This document shows positions 17,365 to 25,057 of a DNA stretch of 64,000 bases, in pieces. The position numbers and the translations under genes were made by a program. The notes under the pieces were generated by a model. That model did not search any database, was not told where the DNA came from, and saw nothing but the letters and a program-made list of their open reading frames with translations. The stretch lies in assembly GCA_902537055.1 (NCBI GenBank), contig CACAZW010000002.1, positions 1 to 64,000 of the forward strand, written 5' to 3'. Source of the stretch: an uncultured Pelagibacteraceae bacterium (GTDB taxonomy: Bacteria > Pseudomonadota > Alphaproteobacteria > Pelagibacterales > Pelagibacteraceae). Within the stretch, counting starts at the first letter, position 1. Every line of letters starts with the position of its first letter.

Positions 17365-17632
17365 GATCAGGTAGTGGTTCTTTAGTCTCTGAAATATTTG
17401 GCCATATTTCGGAGTATTTCATATTAACTTCTAACCACTTTTCACTACCGCTTTCCGTGTCTGAAACAATGGCGTCAATGGGACACTCAGGTTCACAAAC
17501 GCCACAATCTATACACTCATCAGGTTTAATTACAAGCATATTTTTGCCCTCATAGAAACAGTCTACAGGGCATACATCAACGCATGTTGTATGTTTGCAT
17601 TTTATACATTTATCATTGACTAAATATGTCAT
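17306..17632 (-). CDS. fdxA: Seven-iron ferredoxin FdxA
   Basis: Small electron carrier with one 3Fe-4S and one 4Fe-4S cluster. 108 residues. Cys9, Cys12, Cys17, Cys21 and Cys25 lie in [18 protein letters not shown], and Cys40, Cys43, Cys46 and Cys50 in [13 protein letters not shown], the pattern of FdxA (FdII-type). The acidic C-terminal extension is normal for the family. Its ATG overlaps the TerB-like stop (ATGA); its 3' end overlaps the carD start. Redox partner unknown. Confidence 0.93.
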   Translation of the reverse strand: MTYLVNDKCIKCKHTTCVDVCPVDCFYEGKNMLVIKPDECIDCGVCEPECPIDAIVSDTESGSEKWLEVNMKYSEIWPNISETKEPLPDHEKYKDEENKFDKYFEENI

Positions 17633-18054
17633 TCATTTGACTCAATTTTTTTTTTTATATCCCCTACTACTTTTGGATCAAGATATAGCAAACCTGATAA
17701 TCTTCTCATTAAATTAGTCTCATACATATCAGCATTTTGATCCGAATAAATTATTGTCCACAAGGCTTCAATTACTATCTTTTTTTCTTCAATACTTTTA
17801 TTTTTTACTTCTTTAGTAAATTCTAAGATTTGATTAGAATCTTTTTCCCTTAATTCTGCATCTTTTATTATTTCATCTAAATTATTCTTATCAGCACCCA
17901 TTTCAATTAATGCTTTTTTGATAATTACTTTCTCTTTTTGGGTAAAATTTTCATCAATTTTTGCTGAGTGAATTAGAAGCGCAGCAACACTAATCAAGGA
18001 TAAATGACTTTCATCTTTTCTTGCATCATTTTTCTTTGTGAATAAATTAAACAT
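17629..18054 (-). CDS. TerB-like (tellurite-resistance TerB domain) protein
   Basis: 141-residue soluble helical protein with the TerB-like pattern: [20 protein letters not shown], an acidic [21 protein letters not shown] segment and a [10 protein letters not shown] helix. TerB-domain proteins bind metal through clustered acidic residues; in alphaproteobacteria a short TerB protein is often a single chromosomal gene unrelated to tellurite. It starts with a TAATG overlap from the helicase and runs with ATGA into fdxA, so it is co-translated with both. Molecular role unknown. Confidence 0.78.
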   Translation of the reverse strand: MFNLFTKKNDARKDESHLSLISVAALLIHSAKIDENFTQKEKVIIKKALIEMGADKNNLDEIIKDAELREKDSNQILEFTKEVKNKSIEEKKIVIEALWTIIYSDQNADMYETNLMRRLSGLLYLDPKVVGDIKKKIESNE

Positions 18055-20534
18055 TATTTTAAGTTCAACTGATTTAAAATACTAAATGGATTATTAGAAT
18101 AGTCTTTTTTGTCATGCTTCTTAGAAACCTTCTTTTTTGGTGGAATATATTTTATAAAAAACTCTTTTTCTTTCTCATAAATCTTGTAATCCATTTTTTT
18201 TAATAGTTTCTTAAAATTTTCTTTAGAGCAACCGAGCAAGTTAAGCATTTTTGGCACAACTTTAATCTCTTTTTTTATATCTTTATCTGAATTAAATATT
18301 AATAAAAATAACCTTTCAAGTATATCTATACGAACATAAATGTCGTCAAATTTCTCAAAACCACAAAGTAACATAAAATCTTTATTTGCAGATCCCATGT
18401 TATTCAAAAAATTTAATCCAAATGTTGGTGGAGATAGGTTTAAAAAATTGTTGTTAAAGCTTTTCCATAATAATATTCTTAAAGAAACTGAACTTGGTTT
18501 GAATAACTTCAATAAAAAGATATGATACCTTCCAAACTTCACTCCCAGTTTTCTTAATTTTTTCCTATCATCTTGATTCAATTTTTTTAGGTATTCAGAG
18601 ATGTTTGATCTTTTTATCACACCATTATTTTCATAAAGTCTGTAAGCTAAAGCTCTAAGTTCTGGATTATCTTCCTTAATTTTTTTTAATTCAATCAAGC
18701 TGTTAAGCTCAGTACCAATTTTTTTAATTATCCATTTATTTAGGTAGTCGTTTAAATTATTTCTTTCATTATTATCGATCATTTCATCAATAATTAATTC
18801 AATTTTTGGATTAAGATAATCAGATCCAGCTATCAGTTTTGCAATTGGATCATTTCTCCAATAAATTTTAAAATCATCTTTCAATTCTATAAGCCCAGTA
18901 TCTATTATTTGTTGTATTCTATTTATTATTTCTGGACCAACATTCAGCCTTGCAGCTTTTTTTAAAGATTTAATATCTGTATCTAGGGCATCTACTTTTA
19001 AATCTAATTGGAGTTTTAAACCTTTTAAAATTCCAATGTATTGACCATTAATTAGTACCTTTTCTTCATCAAGAATTTCAGTTTTCAACTCAATATCTTG
19101 TTTTAATCCTCTAGCTAATACGCTGGCTCTTTTATCTATAAAAGTTTTTGTTAATTCATCATGAAGTCTATCCGATAATTTATCCTCTAGATTTTTAGTT
19201 CGTTCAACCCAATAATCTTGATTTTCAACCCAATGAGATTTGTTTGCAACATATGACCAAGTTCTCACATTCGATATTCTATTTGAAATTGAGTCTACAT
19301 TTCCATCCAACTTATCAAGCATAGAAAGTTGTTTTTTCATATAATAGTTAGGTATTTTGCTTCCTTCACCTGTCAAAAAATTGAATACTTTATCTACTAT
19401 TCCCAAGTGGTGACCATAGGTTTTTTTGACAAAATCAGGTATTTGACAACATTCCCACAGAATTTTCAAAATGTTTGAATTATTTTCTATACTGTTGTTA
19501 TTTTCTTTTAAAAAATATTTTAAAACTTTTTCATCTTCACATTCTCCTACTCTTCTTAGCCAGTCTTTGCTAGGTCTTTCGTCCAATGATTTCAATAAGG
19601 TTTCCTTATTGTTAAAGTTTAAATCAGAATTTCTCCAGAATATATTTTGTATTTCTGGAAAATTATGATTTTCTAAAAACTCTATTTCTTCTGGATTAAT
19701 TTCATCACAATCTCCAGTAATACCAAAACTTCCATCATTTAAATAACGACCAGCTCTTCCTGAAATTTGACCAATTTCTGAGATTTTTAACCTTCTAATT
19801 TTTTTTCCATCAAATTTTTTTATGTTTGAAAAATAAATATTATCTAGATCCATATTTATTCCCATTCCAATAGCATCAGTAGCAACAAGATAATCAACAT
19901 CTCCTGATTGATATAAACTTACTTGAGCATTTCTAGTTTTTGGGCTGAGAGATCCCATAACAATTGCTGCACCACCCTTCTGTCTTCTTATAAGTTCAGC
20001 AATTGCATATACTTCCTCTGTAGAAAAAGCAATTACAGCACTTTTTCTCATAATTCTTGAAATTTTTTTGTGTCCGCAAAATGAGAGTTTTGATAATCTT
20101 TGTTTATTTATAAACTCAATATCATCATCAAGTTTTTGAATAATACTTTTTATAGTATTGGAACCCATTAGCATTGTTAATTTCTCACCTCTTAGATTTA
20201 ATAATCTGTCAGTAAAAATATGACCTCTTTCGTGATCTGAGCACATTTGAATTTCATCTATGCCTACAAAATCTAAAACTTTATCTACTGGCATTGATTC
20301 CACAGTACACAAAAAATATTTTGCATTAATTGGTATAATTTTTTCTTCACCAGTAATAAGAGCAACTTTAGATGCATCTACCTTTTGCACAATTTTGTCA
20401 TATACTTCCCTTGCTAGGAGTCGTAGAGGAAATCCTATCATTCCTGTGTCGAACGAAAGCATCGTTTCTATAGCTAAAAAAGTTTTACCGGTATTTGTAG
20501 GTCCAAGAACTGCAGTGATCTTATTTTTTGACAT
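18054..20534 (-). CDS. Suv3/MgpS-like ATP-dependent RNA helicase
   Basis: 826-residue superfamily 2 helicase related to mitochondrial Suv3. Walker A GPTNTGKT at residues 11-18, a DEIQ box at 93-96, motif VATDAIGMGINMDLDNIYF, and GQISGRAGRYL (motif VI). A Suv3-type C-terminal region and a Lys-rich tail follow. Mitochondrial Suv3 works with an exoribonuclease in RNA decay; the bacterial relatives are little studied. It heads the leftward cluster with TerB-like, fdxA and carD. Confidence 0.87.
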   Translation of the reverse strand: MSKNKITAVLGPTNTGKTFLAIETMLSFDTGMIGFPLRLLAREVYDKIVQKVDASKVALITGEEKIIPINAKYFLCTVESMPVDKVLDFVGIDEIQMCSDHERGHIFTDRLLNLRGEKLTMLMGSNTIKSIIQKLDDDIEFINKQRLSKLSFCGHKKISRIMRKSAVIAFSTEEVYAIAELIRRQKGGAAIVMGSLSPKTRNAQVSLYQSGDVDYLVATDAIGMGINMDLDNIYFSNIKKFDGKKIRRLKISEIGQISGRAGRYLNDGSFGITGDCDEINPEEIEFLENHNFPEIQNIFWRNSDLNFNNKETLLKSLDERPSKDWLRRVGECEDEKVLKYFLKENNNSIENNSNILKILWECCQIPDFVKKTYGHHLGIVDKVFNFLTGEGSKIPNYYMKKQLSMLDKLDGNVDSISNRISNVRTWSYVANKSHWVENQDYWVERTKNLEDKLSDRLHDELTKTFIDKRASVLARGLKQDIELKTEILDEEKVLINGQYIGILKGLKLQLDLKVDALDTDIKSLKKAARLNVGPEIINRIQQIIDTGLIELKDDFKIYWRNDPIAKLIAGSDYLNPKIELIIDEMIDNNERNNLNDYLNKWIIKKIGTELNSLIELKKIKEDNPELRALAYRLYENNGVIKRSNISEYLKKLNQDDRKKLRKLGVKFGRYHIFLLKLFKPSSVSLRILLWKSFNNNFLNLSPPTFGLNFLNNMGSANKDFMLLCGFEKFDDIYVRIDILERLFLLIFNSDKDIKKEIKVVPKMLNLLGCSKENFKKLLKKMDYKIYEKEKEFFIKYIPPKKKVSKKHDKKDYSNNPFSILNQLNLK

Positions 20535-20696
20535 ATCAACTTTTAGTATGATCTTTTTTTAGCCTACTATATTTTGTTACTCAAAAAGAACAAAAATAGA
20601 CTAAAACTAGTCCGAATCAGATAGGAAAAAGTTCTCATTTTCAATTTATATCATCTAAGGTTAGCATAAATTTTACAATATAAATATAAATATTTA

Positions 20697-22652
20697 ATGC
20701 CAAAAAAACTTTGGGAACCGTCTAAAGCACTCATAAAAAATTCGAATTTGTTTACATATGAGAAATTTATTTCAAAATATTATCAATATAATTTTTCAAA
20801 AAATTATAAAAAATTATTAAATTGGTCTTTAAAAAATCCCAAAGATTTTTGGAATTCAATCTGGGAATATTTTGAAGTAAAAGGAATAAAAACTAATAAA
20901 TTTAAACTAACAAAGGATCTTATTAATAGTAAGTTTTTTGTTAATTCAAAATTAAATTTTGCAGAAAATCTTTTAGCTAAAAATTCCAATCAAAAAGCTC
21001 TTACATTTTTTAGTGAAAATGGTTATAGAGAACAAAAGTCCTGGAAAGAACTTAATATTGACGTAAAAAAAATAATTACATTTTATAAAAAAATAAGCAT
21101 TTCTGAAAAAGATAGAATAGCAGCATATACTCCAAATCAGATAGAAACAGTGGAGTGTTTCTTAAGTGCTAGTGCTATTGGATCAATCTGGAGCTCTTGC
21201 TCACCTGATTTTGGTGTACCTGGAGTTATAGAACGTTTTTCGCAAATTAAACCTAAATTATTAATTATTACTGATAAATATTATTATAACGGAAAGGAAA
21301 TAAATATTATTGAGAGATTGCCTAAAATATTAAAAAAAATAAAAAGTATAAAATCAGTATTAATTCTAAATTATCCTGGAAAAAAATTAAGAAAAATCAA
21401 AAAAATTAAAAATATAAAAATTTATTATTTTAATGAGATTAAAAAACTTGAAATAAGTACAAATAAATTAAAAAAATTTGATTTTGACCACGAATTAGCA
21501 ATTTTATACTCAAGTGGCACAACAGGTAAACCAAAATGTATTTGTCATAGATCTGGTGGGGTTTTATTACAACATTTGAAAGAACATCAATTACATTGCA
21601 ACATAAAACCAAATGATAATGTATTTTACTTTACAACTTGTGGATGGATGATGTGGAATTGGCTTGTTACAGCCTTAGCATCTAAAGCATCAATATTGTT
21701 ATTTGATGGCTTTCCTATGCATAAATCTCCAGATTTATTATTAAAAATTGCAAATAAAGAGAAAGTTACTCTATTTGGTATAAGCGCGAAATATATTGAT
21801 CAACTTATTAAACATAAAGTAAGAGTAAAAAATAAAATAAAACTTAAGTCCTTAAAAACGATTTGCTCAACAGGATCTCCACTTTCTAAAGATGGTTTTG
21901 AGTTTGTTTATAGAAATATAAAAAAAAATGTTCATTTGGCATCTATTTCTGGAGGAACAGATATTGTCTCATGTTTCGTAAATGGAAATATTTATTCAGG
22001 TGTAAATAGTGGTGAAATACAAAACAATGGTCTTGGCATGGATACAGCAGTATTTTCTGAAAAAGGTAAATCAATTTTAAATAAAAAAGGAGAATTAGTA
22101 TGCAGAAACTCTTTTCCATCAATGCCTTTAAAATTTTGGAATGATCCTGGAAAAACTAAATATAAAAAAGCTTATTTTTCAAAATTTAAAAATATTTGGC
22201 ATCATGGAGATTATGCAGAGAGAAAGAATAATGGGTCTTATATTATCTATGGAAGATCAGATGCAACATTAAACCCAGGCGGCGTTCGACTTGGTACAGC
22301 TGAAATATATTCTGTTGTAGAAAAATTTAAAGAAGTAAAAGAATCTATAGTAGTTGGCCAATCTTGGGAGAATGATGTAAGGATAATACTTTTCACAGTC
22401 TTATCAAAAAACAATAAATTAGATGAAAAATTAATTTTTAAACTAAAAACAACAATTAGATATAAGGCTTCACCTAGGCATGTACCTGCTAAAATAATTG
22501 CGGTAAACGATATTCCAAGAACTAAGAATGGTAAAATTGTAGAAGTAGCCGTTAAAAATATTATAGATGGCAACAAAATAAATAATATCGAAGCATTATC
22601 AAATCCATCTGCTTTAAATGAATATAAAAATCTTATTGAGTTAAAATCATAA
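20697..22652 (+). CDS. aacS: Acetoacetyl-CoA synthetase
   Basis: AMP-forming ligase that activates acetoacetate. 651 residues, the length of the family. Landmarks: the N-terminal FWNSIWEYFEVKG, AMP motif LYSSGTTGKPKCICH, TTCGWMMWNWLVTALA, ISGGTDIVSCFV, and the C-terminal GRSDATLNPGGVRLGTAEIY and PRTKNGKIVEVAVK motif with the acetylatable Lys. It shares a TAATG overlap with the aminotransferase. Promoter-like TATAAA boxes lie within 20 nt of the start. It gives a route from ketone bodies or leucine-type carbon to acetoacetyl-CoA. Confidence 0.93.
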   Translation: MPKKLWEPSKALIKNSNLFTYEKFISKYYQYNFSKNYKKLLNWSLKNPKDFWNSIWEYFEVKGIKTNKFKLTKDLINSKFFVNSKLNFAENLLAKNSNQKALTFFSENGYREQKSWKELNIDVKKIITFYKKISISEKDRIAAYTPNQIETVECFLSASAIGSIWSSCSPDFGVPGVIERFSQIKPKLLIITDKYYYNGKEINIIERLPKILKKIKSIKSVLILNYPGKKLRKIKKIKNIKIYYFNEIKKLEISTNKLKKFDFDHELAILYSSGTTGKPKCICHRSGGVLLQHLKEHQLHCNIKPNDNVFYFTTCGWMMWNWLVTALASKASILLFDGFPMHKSPDLLLKIANKEKVTLFGISAKYIDQLIKHKVRVKNKIKLKSLKTICSTGSPLSKDGFEFVYRNIKKNVHLASISGGTDIVSCFVNGNIYSGVNSGEIQNNGLGMDTAVFSEKGKSILNKKGELVCRNSFPSMPLKFWNDPGKTKYKKAYFSKFKNIWHHGDYAERKNNGSYIIYGRSDATLNPGGVRLGTAEIYSVVEKFKEVKESIVVGQSWENDVRIILFTVLSKNNKLDEKLIFKLKTTIRYKASPRHVPAKIIAVNDIPRTKNGKIVEVAVKNIIDGNKINNIEALSNPSALNEYKNLIELKS

Positions 22653-23875
22653 TGATTAAAGATACTATTAAAAGATTAAGTTTATCAGCAACTCTAAAAA
22701 TAAACGAAAAATCAAAAGTCATTGAAAATGAAGGAAAAAATATTATTAAGTTTGGATTTGGACAATCGCCATTCCCAGTTCCAATTACTATTGTTGAAGA
22801 ATTAAAAAAAAATGCACATCAGAAAAATTATTTACCTATCCAGGGATTAGATAAATTAAGAGAATCAATTGCAAAATATGAGTCAAAAAAAAAAAAATAT
22901 AATTTTAAATCAGATCAGATCATTGTAGGTCCTGGAACCAAAGAGTTAATGTTCTTGATGCATTTAGCATTTGAAGGTGAAGTTTTGTTACCAGCCCCGA
23001 GTTGGGTATCTTACAAACCACAATCAATTATAGCTAAAAATAACTATCATTGGGTTCAAACATCGGCTGAAAACAATTGGTTTCCTAAAGCTCAAGAAAT
23101 AGAAAAAATTATTTTAAAAAAACCAGATAAAAAATATCTTTTATTTCTTAATTCTCCAAATAACCCATCAGGACAAGTATGCAAAAATTTAAAAGAAATT
23201 TCTTCAATAATAAAAAAATACAATATTTTGGTTTTATCAGATGAAATTTATTCTGAATTAACATTTGATGAAAATTATATTTCTATTTTTGAACACTGCC
23301 CAGATAATGTCATAATAAGTAACGGACTTAGTAAATGGTGTGGTGCTGGAGGATGGAGACTTGGGTACTTTATAATCCCAAAGAAAAAAATTGAATTACT
23401 TAAATCTATGAAAGTTTTAGCAAGTGAAACATTTTCTGCAGTAAGTTCACCAATTCAGTTTGCTGCAATATCCGCTTTTAATGCCAATCACGAAGATTAT
23501 ATTTTAAAATCAAAAAAAATTCTTAAAGCTGTTGGGGAATACGTTTATAGAAATTTATCATCTAATAATATCATTATGAACAAACCGATGGGAGGCTTTT
23601 ATTTATTGCCAGAATTCTTAAATAAAAAATTTGATAGCTCCTCTATTTTATGCGATGAAATTTTAACTGATTTAAACATTGCTTTACTTCCAGGAAGTGA
23701 TTTTGGATTTGATCAAAAAAGGATGATAGTTCGTTTAAGCTTTACAGATTTTGATGGAGATACATTCATGAAAAATATTAATGAAAAAACCGATATTGAT
23801 GACGAGTTAATAAAATTGTACGCCCCAAAGGTTGTAGAAGGAGTAAATAAATTAAAATCTTGGGTTGAAAAATAA
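22652..23875 (+). CDS. Class I/II pyridoxal-phosphate aminotransferase
   Basis: 407-residue fold-type I aminotransferase. It has the substrate loop FGFGQSPFPVP, NSPNNPSGQV, the SDEIYSELTF motif that holds the PLP ring and the Schiff-base lysine at about K228 in SNGLSKWCGAGGWRLGYF, then the carboxylate-binding Arg in RMIVRLSFTDFDG. Sequence suggests the aspartate-aminotransferase-like branch, but substrate cannot be fixed. Coupled to aacS by a 1-nt overlap and followed by a TRAP uptake system, so a catabolic role is possible. A 13-A run (22885-22897) is within the coding sequence. Confidence 0.87.
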   Translation: MIKDTIKRLSLSATLKINEKSKVIENEGKNIIKFGFGQSPFPVPITIVEELKKNAHQKNYLPIQGLDKLRESIAKYESKKKKYNFKSDQIIVGPGTKELMFLMHLAFEGEVLLPAPSWVSYKPQSIIAKNNYHWVQTSAENNWFPKAQEIEKIILKKPDKKYLLFLNSPNNPSGQVCKNLKEISSIIKKYNILVLSDEIYSELTFDENYISIFEHCPDNVIISNGLSKWCGAGGWRLGYFIIPKKKIELLKSMKVLASETFSAVSSPIQFAAISAFNANHEDYILKSKKILKAVGEYVYRNLSSNNIIMNKPMGGFYLLPEFLNKKFDSSSILCDEILTDLNIALLPGSDFGFDQKRMIVRLSFTDFDGDTFMKNINEKTDIDDELIKLYAPKVVEGVNKLKSWVEK

Positions 23876-23887
23876 TAATCACATAAA

Positions 23888-23925
23888 AAATTCCTTAATT
23901 AGCAACACTTATATTTAAGGAATTT
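23888..23925. repeat. 11-bp perfect inverted repeat between the aminotransferase and TRAP genes
   Basis: AAATTCCTTAA (23888-23898) and TTAAGGAATTT (23915-23925) with a 16-nt loop. It starts 12 nt after the aminotransferase stop. There is no T run on the forward side, so it is either a weak processing/termination hairpin or an operator for the TRAP genes. Confidence 0.6.
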
Positions 23926-23983
23926 ACTAGACACTCGTAGCAATAAATAGTTAGATTTAACTTTAAAACTTAAGAGAGGGTAT

Positions 23984-24991
23984 ATGAAAAAAATATTATC
24001 AACAATATCAAGCTCTCTGATTATTTTTGCTGCTATATTTTCATTTGGATCAATAGCAAAATCAGCAGAGTTTTTTACAATAGGTACAGGAGGACCAACT
24101 GGAGTTTATTTTCAGACAGGAAACGCTATTTGTAAAATGTTACATAAATCAGCAATCAGTGCTGAACACGGTAGAAAAAAAGGTATGAAAGATAAAGCTT
24201 ACAGATGTACCGCTCCTTCAACTGGAGGATCAAATTATAACATCGGACAAATAAAAGATGGTGAGTTTCAATTTGGTGTAGCACAATCTGACTGGCAATT
24301 TCATGCTTACAATGGATCAAGTAAATGGGAAGGGAAACAATTCAAAAATTTAAGAGCTGTTTTCTCAGTACATAACGAACCATTTCAAATCTGGGCTAGA
24401 AAAAAAGCAAAAGTTAAAGATTTTATGGGTCTTAAAGGAAAAGTAGTAAACATTGGAAATCCAGGTTCTGGTCAAAGAGGAACAATGGAAGAATTAATGA
24501 AAGCTATGGGCGTTGATAACAGTTTCTTTAAATCAGTTACTGAGCTAACATCTTCAGAGCAAGTAAAAGCTTTATGTGATGGAAAAATTGATGCGTTTGG
24601 ATATTCAGTAGGTTTTCCAAATGGAGCAATGGAACAAGCAGCAACATGTGCAGCTAAAGCTATGCCAATCAATTTAACAGGAGATGTAATTAATGGAATT
24701 ATTAGTGGAGCTGATTATTATGCATCAGCAACAATTCCAAAAGGAACTTATACTAAACAGAAAAAAGATGTAACTACATTTGGTGTTAAAGCTACTGTGG
24801 TAACAAGTGTGGATGTTTCTGATGATTTAGTTTATCAGGTTACAAAAGCTGTTTTTGAAAATTTTGATGATTTTAGAAAACAACATCCAGCATTTGCTCC
24901 TTTAGAGAAAAAAAATATGATAGCTGATGGTTTATCAGCACCACTTCATCCTGGAGCTATTAAATACTATAAAGAAGCTGGTTTAATGTAA
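23984..24991 (+). CDS. TRAP transporter solute-binding protein, TAXI family
   Basis: Periplasmic binding protein that delivers a solute to the TRAP permease. 335 residues with a Sec signal peptide (about 1-28, cut after AKSA), then FFTIGTGGPTGVYFQTGNAIC, the mark of TAXI (TRAP-associated extracytoplasmic immunogenic) proteins, and PGSGQRGTMEEL. A strong ribosome-binding site GAGAGGG precedes the ATG. A terminator hairpin follows, before the permease gene. Some TAXI systems carry dicarboxylates or amino acids such as glutamate; substrate here is unknown. Confidence 0.93.
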   Translation: MKKILSTISSSLIIFAAIFSFGSIAKSAEFFTIGTGGPTGVYFQTGNAICKMLHKSAISAEHGRKKGMKDKAYRCTAPSTGGSNYNIGQIKDGEFQFGVAQSDWQFHAYNGSSKWEGKQFKNLRAVFSVHNEPFQIWARKKAKVKDFMGLKGKVVNIGNPGSGQRGTMEELMKAMGVDNSFFKSVTELTSSEQVKALCDGKIDAFGYSVGFPNGAMEQAATCAAKAMPINLTGDVINGIISGADYYASATIPKGTYTKQKKDVTTFGVKATVVTSVDVSDDLVYQVTKAVFENFDDFRKQHPAFAPLEKKNMIADGLSAPLHPGAIKYYKEAGLM

Positions 24992-25011
24992 TTAAATCTA
25001 TATAAAAATTG

Positions 25012-25043
25012 AGGCCCAATATATCTATTGGGCCTTTTTTTTT
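25012..25043 (+). terminator. Hairpin terminator/attenuator between TRAP binding protein and permease
   Basis: Perfect 10-bp stem AGGCCCAATA (25012-25021) and TATTGGGCCT (25026-25035) with a TATC loop, followed by a run of nine T (25035-25043). It lies 20 nt after the binding-protein stop and 14 nt before the permease start. Partial readthrough would give the common surplus of binding protein over permease. Confidence 0.92.
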
Positions 25044-25057
25044 ATATATTAAGCTGA

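Noticed and set aside
17629..18054. Tellurite resistance determinant
   Set aside because: Only a single TerB-like domain; no terC/terD/terZ genes nearby, so resistance is not supported.
23876..23983. Riboswitch before the TRAP binding protein
   Set aside because: Only one simple stem-loop; no conserved core of a known riboswitch class (glycine, SAM, etc.) could be matched.
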